The notes below the pieces were generated by a model that saw nothing but the letters and a program-made list of their open reading frames with translations, did no database searches and had not been told where the DNA came from. The translations under genes and the position numbers were made by a program. A stretch of 64,000 nt of DNA from Bordetella genomosp. 2. Its GTDB lineage: Bacteria; Pseudomonadota; Gammaproteobacteria; Burkholderiales; Burkholderiaceae_B. Numbering within the stretch: the stretch's first letter is position 1; every line of letters begins with the position of its first letter. The DNA lies in NCBI RefSeq assembly GCF_002261345.1, contig NZ_NEVT01000007.1:1-64000 (forward strand). The letters are read 5' to 3'. Positions 18,599 through 28,420 of this stretch are shown here, piece after piece.

Positions 18599-19489
18599 TC
18601 AGGCGGCCGACTTCAGCCAGCCCTCGAACGCCTTGAGCGCGTCGGAGCGCTCGTCACGTTGCGGATAGCCGAAGTAGTAGCCCTGCCCCACTGCCAGCGC
18701 CTCGGGCACCGGCTGCACCAGCGTGCCCGCCTGCAGCGCCGGCTGCGCCAGGAAATGCGGCACCAGGCCCACTCCCAGGCCGGCCTGCGCCGCCGCCAGC
18801 ATCATGGTGAACAGCTCGTAGCGCGGGCCGCCGGCGGCCTGCGGACCGTAGGGCTGGCGGTTGGCCGCATACCACTGGCGCCACGCGTCGGGGCGCGAGC
18901 TCAGGTGCAGGTGGGTCAGGCCGGCCAGGCCCTCGCCGGCGCGGCGCGGCAGGTGCGGCGCGCACACCGGCACCAGCTCTTTTTCGGGAAACAGCAACAC
19001 CCCCTGCGTGCCGGGCCAGATGCCGCTGGCGTGGTACAGCGCGCCGTCGAATGGCTGGTCCTTGAACTGGAACGGCAGGGTCCGCACCGACAGGCTGACG
19101 GTGATGTCCGGGTGGCGCTGCTGGAAGCCGGCCAGGCGCGGGATCAGCCAGGTCGTCGCCAGGGTGGGCACCACGGCGATGTGGATGCTGCGGCCCATGC
19201 CGGTGCGGCTGACCAGGCCGAAGGTGTCTTTCTCGATCTGGTCCAGATGATGGCGGATGCGGCCGGCGTATTCCGCCCCGTGGTCGGTCAGCACGATGCG
19301 GCGCCGCACGCGCGTGAACAACTGCACGCCCAGGCGCGCCTCCAGGCTGGCCACCTGCCGGTAGACGGCGCTGTGCGTCAGCGCCAGTTCCTCGGCCGCG
19401 CGCGAAAAGCTGCCCAGCCGGGCCGACGCCTCGAAGGCCTGCAGGGCGCTCAGATTGGGTATGCCGTTTCTCATGGGAAAACCTGTCAT
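18599..19489 (-). CDS. LysR family transcriptional regulator (GcvA-like)
   Basis: A 296-residue regulator with an N-terminal winged helix (LSALQAFEASARLGSFSRAA...) and a C-terminal periplasmic-binding-protein-like effector domain beginning IHIAVVPTLATTWLIPRL, characteristic of the GcvA/AmpR branch. It is divergent from the thiamine-diphosphate enzyme and glutaryl-CoA dehydrogenase genes and probably controls them; the co-inducer is unknown. The ATG at 19489 or at 19474 (MRNGIPNLSAL) could be the start. Between it and the target genes lie two palindromic repeats and a candidate operator. Confidence 0.9.
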   Translation of the reverse strand: MTGFPMRNGIPNLSALQAFEASARLGSFSRAAEELALTHSAVYRQVASLEARLGVQLFTRVRRRIVLTDHGAEYAGRIRHHLDQIEKDTFGLVSRTGMGRSIHIAVVPTLATTWLIPRLAGFQQRHPDITVSLSVRTLPFQFKDQPFDGALYHASGIWPGTQGVLLFPEKELVPVCAPHLPRRAGEGLAGLTHLHLSSRPDAWRQWYAANRQPYGPQAAGGPRYELFTMMLAAAQAGLGVGLVPHFLAQPALQAGTLVQPVPEALAVGQGYYFGYPQRDERSDALKAFEGWLKSAA

Positions 19490-19557
19490 TCAGGGGCCGG
19501 GCTCCCGCCTGGTTGCCGGACACCGCTAGTATTGAGCCGACATGGCGCGCCTTCAAA

Positions 19558-19627
19558 GGTGCCTGACACCCGGACGGGTGTCAGGCATCTGGCCCGAGCC
19601 GACCCTCCCGTCAAGGTGCCAGGCACC
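19558..19627. repeat. GGTGTCAGGC-type palindromic repeats, site A
   Basis: The first copy is a perfect 12-bp inverted repeat, GCCTGACACCCG (19561-19572) and CGGGTGTCAGGC (19575-19586), with a two-base loop. A shorter second palindrome, GGTGCC A GGCACC, follows at 19615-19627. The same core recurs at 22.7 kb and 26.1 kb. It is located between the LysR gene and its divergent target. Confidence 0.8.
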
Positions 19628-19678
19628 CAGCCGGGCCCGCGGCCCTTTGGGGGGACGACGTGCCGGCAGGTCAATATA

Positions 19679-19708
19679 TTGTGCAATTTTATCAATTGCC
19701 TTGTGCAA
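19679..19708 (+). promoter_or_regulatory. Candidate LysR-regulator operator: paired TTGTGCAA boxes
   Basis: Two identical TTGTGCAA octamers at 19679-19686 and 19701-19708 are 22 bp apart (two helical turns) in a short AT-rich island otherwise rare in this DNA. They lie 42-70 bp upstream of the ATG of the thiamine-diphosphate enzyme, where a LysR activator would be expected to bind. This is inferred from position and symmetry only. Confidence 0.45.
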
Positions 19709-19749
19709 CCCAGGAACATTATGCTCGACGGCTTGAACCCCGGTTGATT

Positions 19750-21447
19750 ATGACGACACCTACCTCCTCTTCTCCCGCCTCCCGCCTGGGCGGCCATATC
19801 CTGGTCGACCAACTGGCCGCCCATGGCGTCAAGCATGTGTTCTGCGTGCCCGGCGAAAGCTACCTGGCCGTGCTGGACGGCCTGCACGACGCCCGCATCG
19901 ACGTCACCGTCTGCCGCCAGGAAGGCGGCGCCGCCATGATGGCCGACGCGCACGGCAAGCTCACCGGCGAGCCGGGCATCTGCATGGTCACGCGCGGCCC
20001 GGGCGCCGCCAATGCCTTGGCGGGCGTGCACATCGCCAAGCAGGACTCCACCCCCCTGATCCTGTTCGTCGGCCAGATCGAGCGCGGCATGCGCGAACGC
20101 GAGGCCTTCCAGGAAATGGACTACCGCGCGGTGTTCGGCACGCAGGCCAAGTGGGTCACCGAGATCGACCAGGTCGAACGCATTCCCGAACTGGTGTCGC
20201 GCGCCTTCCACGTGGCCACCTCGGGCCGGCCCGGCCCGGTGGTGATCGCCCTGCCGGAGGACATGCTGACCGAGACTGCCAGCGTGGCCGACGCGCCGCG
20301 CTATGAAGTCATCGACGCCGCGCCCGCCGCCGCGCAGCTCGACCAGTTGCAGGCGCTGCTGGCCCAGGCGCGCGCGCCCATGGCGATCCTGGGCGGGTCG
20401 CGCTGGAGCGCCGAGGCCGTCGCACAGTTCGCCGATTTCGCGCAGCGCCTGGCGCTGCCCACCGCCGTGTCGTTCCGGCGCCAGATGCTGTTCCCGGCCG
20501 ACCATCCCTGCTTCATCGGCGACGTGGGCCTGGGCCTGAACCCGGCGCTGGCCAAGCGCGTGACCGATGCCGACCTGATCCTGCTGGTGGGCGGCCGCAT
20601 GTCGGAAAGCCCGAGCCAGGCCTATACGCTGCTGGACATTCCGGTGCCGCGCCAGAAACTGGTGCACGTACACCCCGACAGCGCCGAACTGGGCCGGGTC
20701 TACCGCCCCAGCCTGGCCATCAACACCTCGCCGGCCGCGTTCGCGCAGGCGCTGGCGGGCGTGCAAGGGCCGGCGCAGCCGGCCTGGGCCGAAGGCACCG
20801 CGGCCATGCGCCAGTCGTACCTGGCCTGGAGCGACCCGGCGCCGGTGCGCACTCCCGGCGCGCTGCAGATGGGCGAGATCATGGCGTACCTGGAAAAAAC
20901 CCTGCCGCCCGACGCCATCATGACCAACGGCGCGGGCAACTACGCCACCTGGCTGCACCGCTTCCACCGCTTCACCCGCTACGGCACGCAATTGGCGCCC
21001 ACCTCGGGCTCGATGGGCTACGGCCTGCCCGCCGCCGTGGGGGCCAAGCGCGTGCAGCCCGACAAGACCGTGGTGTGCTTCGCCGGCGATGGCTGCTTCA
21101 TGATGCACGGCCAGGAATTCGCCACCGCCGTGCAGTATGGCCTGCCCATCATCGTGGTGCTGGTCGACAACGGCATGTACGGCACCATCCGCATGCACCA
21201 GGAAAAACACTACCCCGGCCGCGTCTCGGCCACGTCGCTGCAGAACCCGGATTTCGCCGCCTATGCGCAGGCCTTCGGCGGCCATGGCGAGCGCGTCGAG
21301 CGCACCGAACAGTTCGCGCCGGCGTTCGAGCGCGCCCTGGCCAGCGGCAAGCCCGCCATCCTGCACTGCCTGATCGACCCGCAGACCATCACCCCGTCGA
21401 CCACACTCGAGAAAATCCGCGCCGCGGCGCTCCAGGCCGGGCAATAA
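19750..21447 (+). CDS. Thiamine-diphosphate enzyme, acetolactate-synthase-like
   Basis: A 565-residue member of the acetolactate synthase/pyruvate oxidase family. It has an N-terminal pyrimidine-binding domain with catalytic Glu58 (VCRQEGGAAMM), a central domain and a C-terminal pyrophosphate domain with motif GDGCFMMHGQEFATAV...DNGMYG near residue 446. The substrate is a 2-oxo acid, but true biosynthetic acetolactate synthase is unlikely because no small subunit accompanies it and it is followed 57 bp later by glutaryl-CoA dehydrogenase. The ATG at 19750 is used because the open frame upstream covers repeats and the operator. Decarboxylation of 2-oxoadipate or a similar acid is a guess from the neighbour. 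Confidence 0.85.
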   Translation: MTTPTSSSPASRLGGHILVDQLAAHGVKHVFCVPGESYLAVLDGLHDARIDVTVCRQEGGAAMMADAHGKLTGEPGICMVTRGPGAANALAGVHIAKQDSTPLILFVGQIERGMREREAFQEMDYRAVFGTQAKWVTEIDQVERIPELVSRAFHVATSGRPGPVVIALPEDMLTETASVADAPRYEVIDAAPAAAQLDQLQALLAQARAPMAILGGSRWSAEAVAQFADFAQRLALPTAVSFRRQMLFPADHPCFIGDVGLGLNPALAKRVTDADLILLVGGRMSESPSQAYTLLDIPVPRQKLVHVHPDSAELGRVYRPSLAINTSPAAFAQALAGVQGPAQPAWAEGTAAMRQSYLAWSDPAPVRTPGALQMGEIMAYLEKTLPPDAIMTNGAGNYATWLHRFHRFTRYGTQLAPTSGSMGYGLPAAVGAKRVQPDKTVVCFAGDGCFMMHGQEFATAVQYGLPIIVVLVDNGMYGTIRMHQEKHYPGRVSATSLQNPDFAAYAQAFGGHGERVERTEQFAPAFERALASGKPAILHCLIDPQTITPSTTLEKIRAAALQAGQ

Positions 21448-21504
21448 GCCCGGCGCCGGCGCCGCATCGCACCCCGCATCCCAGACATACGCACGGAGAT
21501 CCAC

Positions 21505-22698
21505 ATGTCCTCGAACCCCTCCTTCCACTGGCAAGACCCGCTGCTGCTCGACCAGCAGCTCACCGACGAAGAGCGCATGGTGCGCGACGCCGCCGCGGCC
21601 TACGCGCAGGACAAGCTGGCGCCGCGCGTGCTCAATGCTTTCCGCAACGAGCAGACCGACCCGAAGATCTTCGCCGAGATGGGCGAGCTGGGCCTGCTGG
21701 GCGCCACCATTCCCACCGAATACGGCGGCGCCGGGCTGAACTACGTCAGCTATGGCCTGATCGCCCGCGAGGTCGAGCGCATCGACTCCGGCTATCGCTC
21801 GATGATGAGCGTGCAGTCCTCGCTGGTGATGGTTCCCATCAATGAATTCGGCAGCGAAGCCCAGAAACAGAAATACCTGCCCAAGCTGGCCAGCGGCGAA
21901 TGGATCGGCTGCTTCGGCCTGACCGAGCCCAACCACGGCTCCGACCCCAACGGCATGGAAACCCGCGCCGTGCAGACCGGCAGCGGCTACAAGCTGTCGG
22001 GCAACAAGATGTGGATCACCAACTCGCCGATCGCCGACGTGTTCGTGGTGTGGGCCAAGTGCGTGGGCGGCGACTACGACGGCAAGATCCGCGGCTTCAT
22101 CCTGGAAAAGGGCATGAAGGGCCTGTCGGCCCCGGCCATCCACGGCAAGGTGGGCCTGCGCGCCTCGATCACCGGCGAGATCGTCATGGACGAGGTCGAA
22201 GTGTCGGCCGAGCAGATGCTGCCGGAAGTGTCCGGCCTGCGCGGCCCCTTCACCTGCCTGAACTCGGCGCGCTATGGCATCGCCTGGGGCGCCCTGGGCG
22301 CGGCCGAGGCCTGCTGGCACACGGCCCGCCAGTACACGCTGGACCGCAAGCAATTCGGCCGTCCGCTGGCCGCCAACCAGCTCATCCAGAAGAAGCTGGC
22401 CGACATGCAGACCGAGATCACCCTGGGCCTGCAGGGCTGCCTGCGCCTGGGCCGCATGAAGGACGAAGGCACGGCCGCGGTGGAAATCACGTCCATCATG
22501 AAGCGCAATTCGTGCGGCAAGGCGCTGGACATCGCCCGCCTGGCCCGCGACATGCTGGGCGGCAACGGCATTTCCGACGAGTTCGGCGTGGCGCGCCACC
22601 TGGTGAACCTGGAAGTGGTCAACACCTACGAGGGCACGCACGACGTGCACGCGTTGATCCTGGGCCGCGCGCAGACGGGCATCCAGGCGTTCTGCTAA
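21505..22698 (+). CDS. gcdH: Glutaryl-CoA dehydrogenase-like acyl-CoA dehydrogenase
   Basis: A 397-residue flavoenzyme expected to convert glutaryl-CoA to crotonyl-CoA plus CO2 in lysine, tryptophan and aromatic degradation. The family-specific blocks are clear: [53 protein letters not shown] and the C-terminal [19 protein letters not shown], whose Glu (about residue 376) is the catalytic base position. It starts at the ATG at 21505 behind GGAGAT and probably shares a transcript with the upstream thiamine-diphosphate enzyme. Its stop is followed by palindromic repeats that may act as a boundary. Confidence 0.9.
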   Translation: MSSNPSFHWQDPLLLDQQLTDEERMVRDAAAAYAQDKLAPRVLNAFRNEQTDPKIFAEMGELGLLGATIPTEYGGAGLNYVSYGLIAREVERIDSGYRSMMSVQSSLVMVPINEFGSEAQKQKYLPKLASGEWIGCFGLTEPNHGSDPNGMETRAVQTGSGYKLSGNKMWITNSPIADVFVVWAKCVGGDYDGKIRGFILEKGMKGLSAPAIHGKVGLRASITGEIVMDEVEVSAEQMLPEVSGLRGPFTCLNSARYGIAWGALGAAEACWHTARQYTLDRKQFGRPLAANQLIQKKLADMQTEITLGLQGCLRLGRMKDEGTAAVEITSIMKRNSCGKALDIARLARDMLGGNGISDEFGVARHLVNLEVVNTYEGTHDVHALILGRAQTGIQAFC

Positions 22699-22725
22699 GC
22701 CGCGGCGCGCTGCCCAGGTCGAGCC

Positions 22726-22816
22726 AGGTGTCAGGCTCCCGCCAGGGCGCCTGACGCCGTACGGCTGAGACAGTCTGGGCACACAAGGGTGTCAGGCACC
22801 TGCGGAGCCTGACACC
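22726..22816. repeat. GGTGTCAGGC-type palindromic repeats, site B
   Basis: Two copies lie in the 139-bp gap between convergent gcdH and the MaoC gene: AGGTGTCAGGC (22726-22736) with GCGCCTGACGCC (22748-22759), and GGTGTCAGGC (22788-22797) with GCCTGACACC (22807-22816). The second is a perfect 10-bp inverted repeat around nine bases. There is no T-tract, though hairpins here could still limit read-through from both sides. Confidence 0.8.
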
Positions 22817-22837
22817 TGTAAGCGACCGGGCAGCCCG

Positions 22838-23281
22838 TCAGTTGCCGCCGCCCAGGTCGAACAGGCTGGTGGCGTCCAGCTCGAGCACGGCTTCGTCGTG
22901 CTGGTTCAGGACGATCCAGTTCCAGGAGATGATGCCGAGGTCCGCCCGCGAGGTGGAGCGGCGTACCGCCTGCACCCGCGCCTCCAGGCGCAATGCGTCG
23001 CCCGGCCTGACCGGCACGCGCCAGCGCACTTCCCCCAGCCCCGGCGAGCCGAACGATTCGGAATCGTGCAGCGCGGCCTCGACCGCCATGCGCATGGCCA
23101 GCGCGCAGGTATGCCAGCCGCTGGCGATCAGGCCGCCCCAGCGCCCTTGCGCGGCGCGCTCGACATCGGTGTGGAACCATTGCGGGTCGTACTGGCGGGC
23201 GAAATGCAGGATCTCGGCCTCGGTCACGGTGACCGGCCCGGCCTTGATCAGCATGCCTTCTTTGAATTCGGCGAACTTCAT
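22838..23281 (-). CDS. MaoC-like hydratase
   Basis: A 147-residue hot-dog-fold protein of the MaoC/R-specific enoyl-CoA hydratase group. The catalytic-type segment reads ILHFARQYDPQWFHTDVERA (Asp and His present), followed by GGLIASGWHTCALAMRMAV. Such enzymes hydrate 2-enoyl-CoAs. The ATG at 23281 (MKFAEFKEGM) fits the family better than the longer upstream frame. It sits just downstream of boxA (88 bp) on the same strand, so it may be the last gene of the box operon and could act on a ring-opened box-pathway intermediate, which is inference. Confidence 0.85.
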   Translation of the reverse strand: MKFAEFKEGMLIKAGPVTVTEAEILHFARQYDPQWFHTDVERAAQGRWGGLIASGWHTCALAMRMAVEAALHDSESFGSPGLGEVRWRVPVRPGDALRLEARVQAVRRSTSRADLGIISWNWIVLNQHDEAVLELDATSLFDLGGGN

Positions 23282-23368
23282 TTCGGCTTCTCGAATGACA
23301 ACCGGCGTGCCTGGCACGCCGGTGATCGTGGTGTCGGCTGGCGCCGGCGCGCGTGGCGGCGACGCCGG

Positions 23369-24625
23369 CTAGTAGGTTTCGAAGTGCAGCCGCCCCTCGC
23401 GGCGCAGCGCATCATGCAGGATAGACCAATCCTGCCCGGCTTGCACGACGACATCGCGCAGCGCTTCCAGCACCCCGGTTTCCATCCCCTTCAGGCCGCA
23501 CACATAAATGCAGGTGTTGGCGTCGGCCAGCAGCGCCAGCACATCGGCGGCGCGCTCGCGGATCATGTCCTGCACATAGCGCCTGGGCTGCGACGCTTCG
23601 CGCGACAGCGCCAGGTTGATGTCGATGAAGTCGCGCGGCAGTTTCATCAGCGGCCCGAAATAAGGCAGCTCGCGCTGGGTGCGCGCGCCGAAGAACAGCA
23701 TCAGCCGGCCGTTGGTGCCGCGCGCGATGCGGCGCCGGTAGCGCTCGGTCATGGCCCGCATCGGCGCCGAGCCGGTGCCGGTGCAGATCATCATCAGATT
23801 GGCGCCGGCGTGGTTGGGCATCAGGAAGGTATTGCCGAACGGGCCGATCACCTGGACGGTATCGTTCTTGGCCAGGTCGCACAGATAGTTGGAGCACACG
23901 CCGCGCGCCGGCCGGCCCTGGTGGTCCTCGGTGACGCGCTTCACCGTCAGCGACAGGTTGTTGTAGCCGGCCCGCTCGCCGTCGCGCGGACTGGCCAGCG
24001 AGTATTGGCGCGCATGGTGCGGCCGGCCCTGGGCATCGGTGCCGGGCGGCAGGATGCCGATGGACTGGCCCTCCAGCACGGGAAACGGCACGTTGCCGAA
24101 ATCCAGCACGATGTGGTGGATATCGCTGCCGGTATCCTCGTCGGTGACCCGGTAGTTGCCCACCACGGTCGCGCTGGCCGGCGCCTTGTGGGTATACAGG
24201 TTCACATACGGATGCGCGGCCGACCACGGCGGCACGCTGGCGCCTGGCAGCGACGGCGCGGGCGCGGCCGGCGCCGCTGCCACGGCGGCCGGCGGGGATG
24301 CGCCGGCCGGGGCGTCGGCCGGCGCGCCCTCGGCCAGGTTCCCCGGCAACGGTTTCTCGCCCGGCAGCTCGTCCCAGCCGAATTGCTCCTGCACGCTGTA
24401 GGCCTCCGACCGCAGCACCAGCCGCCAGTTGTCGATCGACCCGGTGGGACACGGCGGCACGCAGGCCATGCAGCCGTTGCAGATGTCCGGATCGACCACG
24501 TAATTGGTGCCGTCGTGCGTGATGGCGTCGATCGGGCAGGTTTCCTCGCAGGTATTGCAGCGAATGCAGATTTCCGGGTCGATCAGGTGCTGCTTGAGCA
24601 CTTCGGGCGGCAAGGGCGCGTTCAT
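23369..24625 (-). CDS. boxA: Benzoyl-CoA 2,3-epoxidase reductase component BoxA
   Basis: A 418-residue iron-sulfur flavoprotein that passes electrons from NADPH to the BoxB oxygenase. Residues about 17-60 hold two ferredoxin-type clusters ([12 protein letters not shown] and [12 protein letters not shown]). An Ala/Pro-rich linker of about 50 residues follows, then an FAD-binding domain with [14 protein letters not shown] and an NADP-binding domain with [15 protein letters not shown] and a C-terminal Tyr (HFETY). This two-cluster plus ferredoxin-reductase build is characteristic of BoxA. It lies 16 bp downstream of boxB in the boxC-boxB-boxA order. Confidence 0.95.
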   Translation of the reverse strand: MNAPLPPEVLKQHLIDPEICIRCNTCEETCPIDAITHDGTNYVVDPDICNGCMACVPPCPTGSIDNWRLVLRSEAYSVQEQFGWDELPGEKPLPGNLAEGAPADAPAGASPPAAVAAAPAAPAPSLPGASVPPWSAAHPYVNLYTHKAPASATVVGNYRVTDEDTGSDIHHIVLDFGNVPFPVLEGQSIGILPPGTDAQGRPHHARQYSLASPRDGERAGYNNLSLTVKRVTEDHQGRPARGVCSNYLCDLAKNDTVQVIGPFGNTFLMPNHAGANLMMICTGTGSAPMRAMTERYRRRIARGTNGRLMLFFGARTQRELPYFGPLMKLPRDFIDINLALSREASQPRRYVQDMIRERAADVLALLADANTCIYVCGLKGMETGVLEALRDVVVQAGQDWSILHDALRREGRLHFETY

Positions 24626-24641
24626 TGCCGGGCTCCTGTTC

Positions 24642-26069
<1,428 letters not shown>

Positions 26070-26142
26070 GTCTGCTCTCTCCTTGGTGGACGGCATGCGG
26101 GCCGTCGCCGGGTGAATTGGGGGGATACCGTTTTTCCTGGGG

Positions 26143-26280
26143 AGGTGTCAGGCACCTTCGGAGCCTGACACCTGCTCAATGCCGATTCGTCTGGGGGGGT
26201 GCCAGGCATCTTTGGAGCCTGGCGCCTGCTCAATGCCGGACTTTCTGCCAGGTGTCAGGCGCCTCGGGCGCCTGACACCT
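26143..26280. repeat. Three tandem GGTGTCAGGC palindromes inside the box operon (site C)
   Basis: Copy 1: AGGTGTCAGGC (26143-26153) with GCCTGACACCT (26163-26173). Copy 2: GGTGCCAGGC (26199-26208) with GCCTGGCGCC (26217-26226). Copy 3: AGGTGTCAGGCGCC (26250-26263) with GGCGCCTGACACCT (26267-26280), a 14-bp perfect stem with a 3-base loop that overlaps the boxC stop codon. The first two copies are each followed by CTGCTCAATGCCG, so the repeat unit is about 54 bp. They separate boxC from boxB and could tune the relative expression of the two by RNA folding. Confidence 0.88.
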
Positions 26281-27937
26281 ACACACGGTTCCAGTCGAAG
26301 GCGGCCTGCTCGCCCTTGCCGTAGAGTTTCAGCGCGCCCTTTTCGCCGGCGGCGTTGGGACGGTTGAAGATCCAGTTCTGCCAGGCGGTCAGGCGGCCGA
26401 AAATGCGCGTCTCCATGGTTTCGCGCCCGCCGAAGCGCAAGTTCGCTTCCAGGCCGGTCAGCGCGTCCGGCGACAGGGCGCGCCGCTCTTCGAGCGCCAG
26501 GCGCACTTCATCGTCCCAGTCGATGCTGTCGGGCGCGAAAGTGACCAGGCCCAGCTCGAGCGCGCGCGCGGCCGGCAGCAGTTGCCCGGCGGCCGCGCGG
26601 ACCGCCTCCAGCGGCAGCGTCTCTTCGTAAAAGCGCCGCTGCAGGCGGCTCTGCCCGCTGACCAGCGGATAGGCGCCGAAATTGCGTTCGCCCACCACGA
26701 TCTGCGCCGGGCTGTCGGCATCCTCGTCGTCGAGCATGTAGATGCGGTCGGCCGCCAGGGCCAGCTCGAACAGGGTGCCGGCGAAGCAGGAGCCCGGCTC
26801 GATCAGCGCGAAGATCGAGCGCGAGGTCACGTCCAGCCGCGCCAGAGTGCGGCGCAACATGCCGGCCGTCTCGCGCACGAACCAGTGGTCGCCGTGCTGC
26901 TGCAGGGCCGCGTCGGCCGCCAGCACGGCCTGGATGTCGCCCTCGGTCTTGAAGACCCAGGTGCCCAGGTCGGGCTCGTTGGTGCGCAGGCTCAGGATCG
27001 CGTCATCCAGCTCGCGCGCCATCTGCAGCGGCCACCAGGCCGCGCCGGCCGCGACGATGGCGTCCAGCTCCTGCTCCACCGGCGCTTGCGGCGCCCGCAC
27101 CGTCCAGGTGGCCAGCCGCTTGTCGCGGTCGAACACCACCTCCACGTAGCGATAGGACAGGCGGTCTTCCTCGATGCGGCGCTCCAGCGGCGTCAACGTC
27201 ACGCCGCGCGCCTGCGCCGGCCGGTCGCTGCCGGCGGCCAGTTCTTCGGCACGCGCGCGCACCGCCGCCTCGAACTGGGCCGGCTTGACCACCTGGCCCA
27301 CCAGCCGCCAGTCCTTGGCGCGCTGTCCGCGCACCCCTTCCACCAGGGTGCAGAAGATGTCGGCATGGTCGTGCCGCACCTTGCGCTTGTCGGTGACCCG
27401 CGTGAGCCCGCCGGTGCCCGGCAGCACGCCCAGCAGCGGGACTTCCGGCAGGGCCACGGCCGACGAGCGGTCGTCGACCAGCACGATCTCGTCGCAGGCC
27501 AGCGCCAGTTCATAGCCGCCGCCGGCGCACGCGCCATTGAGCGCGGCGATGAACTTGAGCCCGCCGTATCGGCTGGAATCCTCGATGCCATTGCGCGTCT
27601 CGTTGGTGAACTTGCAGAAGTTCACCTTCCAGGCGTGCGACGACAAGCCCAGCATGAAAATGTTCGCGCCCGAGCAGAAGATGCGGTCCTTCATGCTGGT
27701 AACGACGACCGTACGCACCTCGGGATGCTCGAAGCGGATGCGCTGCAGGGCATCGTGCAGCTCGATATCCACCCCCAGGTCGTACGAATTGAGCTTCAGC
27801 TTGTACCCCGGCCGCAGCCCCCCGTCCTCGGCCACATCCATCGCCAGCGTGGCGATGGCGCCATCGAATTTCAATTTCCAGTGCCGATACCGGGCCGGCT
27901 CCGTCTGGAAGTCCACGCGGGTGGCGGGGCTGCTCAT
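26279..27937 (-). CDS. boxC: Benzoyl-CoA-dihydrodiol lyase BoxC
   Basis: A 552-residue enzyme of the crotonase superfamily that opens the epoxidised or hydrated ring of benzoyl-CoA, releasing formate and 3,4-dehydroadipyl-CoA semialdehyde. Crotonase-type segments are visible: [40 protein letters not shown] (oxyanion-hole glycines) and [22 protein letters not shown], with a second related half C-terminal. The start at 27937 is supported by AGGAGA. It is first in the boxCBA transcript, 50 bp from a well-formed promoter. Confidence 0.95.
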   Translation of the reverse strand: MSSPATRVDFQTEPARYRHWKLKFDGAIATLAMDVAEDGGLRPGYKLKLNSYDLGVDIELHDALQRIRFEHPEVRTVVVTSMKDRIFCSGANIFMLGLSSHAWKVNFCKFTNETRNGIEDSSRYGGLKFIAALNGACAGGGYELALACDEIVLVDDRSSAVALPEVPLLGVLPGTGGLTRVTDKRKVRHDHADIFCTLVEGVRGQRAKDWRLVGQVVKPAQFEAAVRARAEELAAGSDRPAQARGVTLTPLERRIEEDRLSYRYVEVVFDRDKRLATWTVRAPQAPVEQELDAIVAAGAAWWPLQMARELDDAILSLRTNEPDLGTWVFKTEGDIQAVLAADAALQQHGDHWFVRETAGMLRRTLARLDVTSRSIFALIEPGSCFAGTLFELALAADRIYMLDDEDADSPAQIVVGERNFGAYPLVSGQSRLQRRFYEETLPLEAVRAAAGQLLPAARALELGLVTFAPDSIDWDDEVRLALEERRALSPDALTGLEANLRFGGRETMETRIFGRLTAWQNWIFNRPNAAGEKGALKLYGKGEQAAFDWNRV

Positions 27938-27965
27938 GATGCGTCTCCTGGCGTATGAACAATAC

Positions 27966-28038
27966 TGCATTAGATGAATTAAAGTGCAGATTAGTGCAGA
28001 AAAAAAAGCCCGTCAAGCACCAGATGCACAAAAATGCA
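27966..28038 (-). promoter_or_regulatory. boxC promoter with overlapping BoxR-type operators
   Basis: On the minus strand TTGACG (28016-28011) and TAATCT (27993-27988) are spaced by exactly 17 bp. Five TGCA elements surround them, at 27966, 27985, 27995, 28025 and 28035. Two pairs show TGCA-N6-TGCA, the half-site arrangement described for the related regulator BzdR. GTGCTTGAC spans the -35 and TGCACTAAT leads into the -10, so repressor binding would block RNA polymerase. Benzoyl-CoA would be the expected inducer, by analogy. Confidence 0.75.
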
Positions 28039-28072
28039 GTTTCAATCAATCCATACGGCACCACAACCCAAT

Positions 28073-28107
28073 GCGCGCCCAGGCCGCGCAGGGCGGCCTG
28101 GGCGCGC
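28073..28107. repeat. 14-bp perfect hairpin between boxR and boxC
   Basis: GCGCGCCCAGGCCG (28073-28086) and CGGCCTGGGCGCGC (28094-28107) pair perfectly around a seven-base loop. No T-tract lies on either strand. Because it lies upstream of the boxC promoter and downstream of boxR, it may help stop boxR read-through into the boxC control region. Confidence 0.75.
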
Positions 28108-28200
28108 GGCCCCGCAAGACGCTCCTCTTTTCCTCCCCCGTAGCAACGAAGCGCAAGAACCCCTGCCTGCCCCGCGGCGCTTGCCATGTGTCCACTGCCA

Positions 28201-28363
28201 GTCGCCGGCGGGCGGCGGGGCGGGCGGGGCGCCTCGGGGCCGAGCGAGCGGATGCCGTAGGGAGGCCCGAAGGGGCCGGACGAGGCGAGCGTAGCGATTC
28301 CGGGCGCGCGGGGCGCCCGGACGGCGCCGTGAAGCCCCGCCCGCCCCGCCGCCCGCCGGCGAC
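28201..28363. repeat. 163-bp element bounded by perfect 30-bp inverted repeats
   Basis: The arms 28201-28230 and 28334-28363 are exact reverse complements over 30 bp, G/C-only apart from one position. The 103-bp interior contains at least two further hairpins: GGCCC/GGGCC around 28264-28277, and CCGGGCG/CGCCCGG around 28300-28320. The whole could fold into one closed stem with internal arms. It lies between boxR and the boxC promoter. No open frame in it looks like a gene, and it encodes no transposase. With the 28073 hairpin it accounts for most of the 483-bp boxC-boxR gap. Confidence 0.85.
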
Positions 28364-28420
28364 GCCAATAGAACACCAACACCCGACCAGCCAACCAGCC
28401 CGACAGACAAGCTCCGCTTG

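Noticed and set aside
19486-22782. A 1098-codon open frame on the minus strand opposite the thiamine-diphosphate and gcdH genes
   Set aside because: It is an antisense shadow caused by high GC; its translation is low-complexity (Ala, Gly, His, Arg, Val) and matches no family, whereas both plus-strand genes have full catalytic motifs.
28042-28410. Small open frames crossing the 30-bp inverted repeat element
   Set aside because: Their translations are simple Arg/Pro/Gly strings produced by the repeat arms, lack plausible ribosome sites and show no domain.
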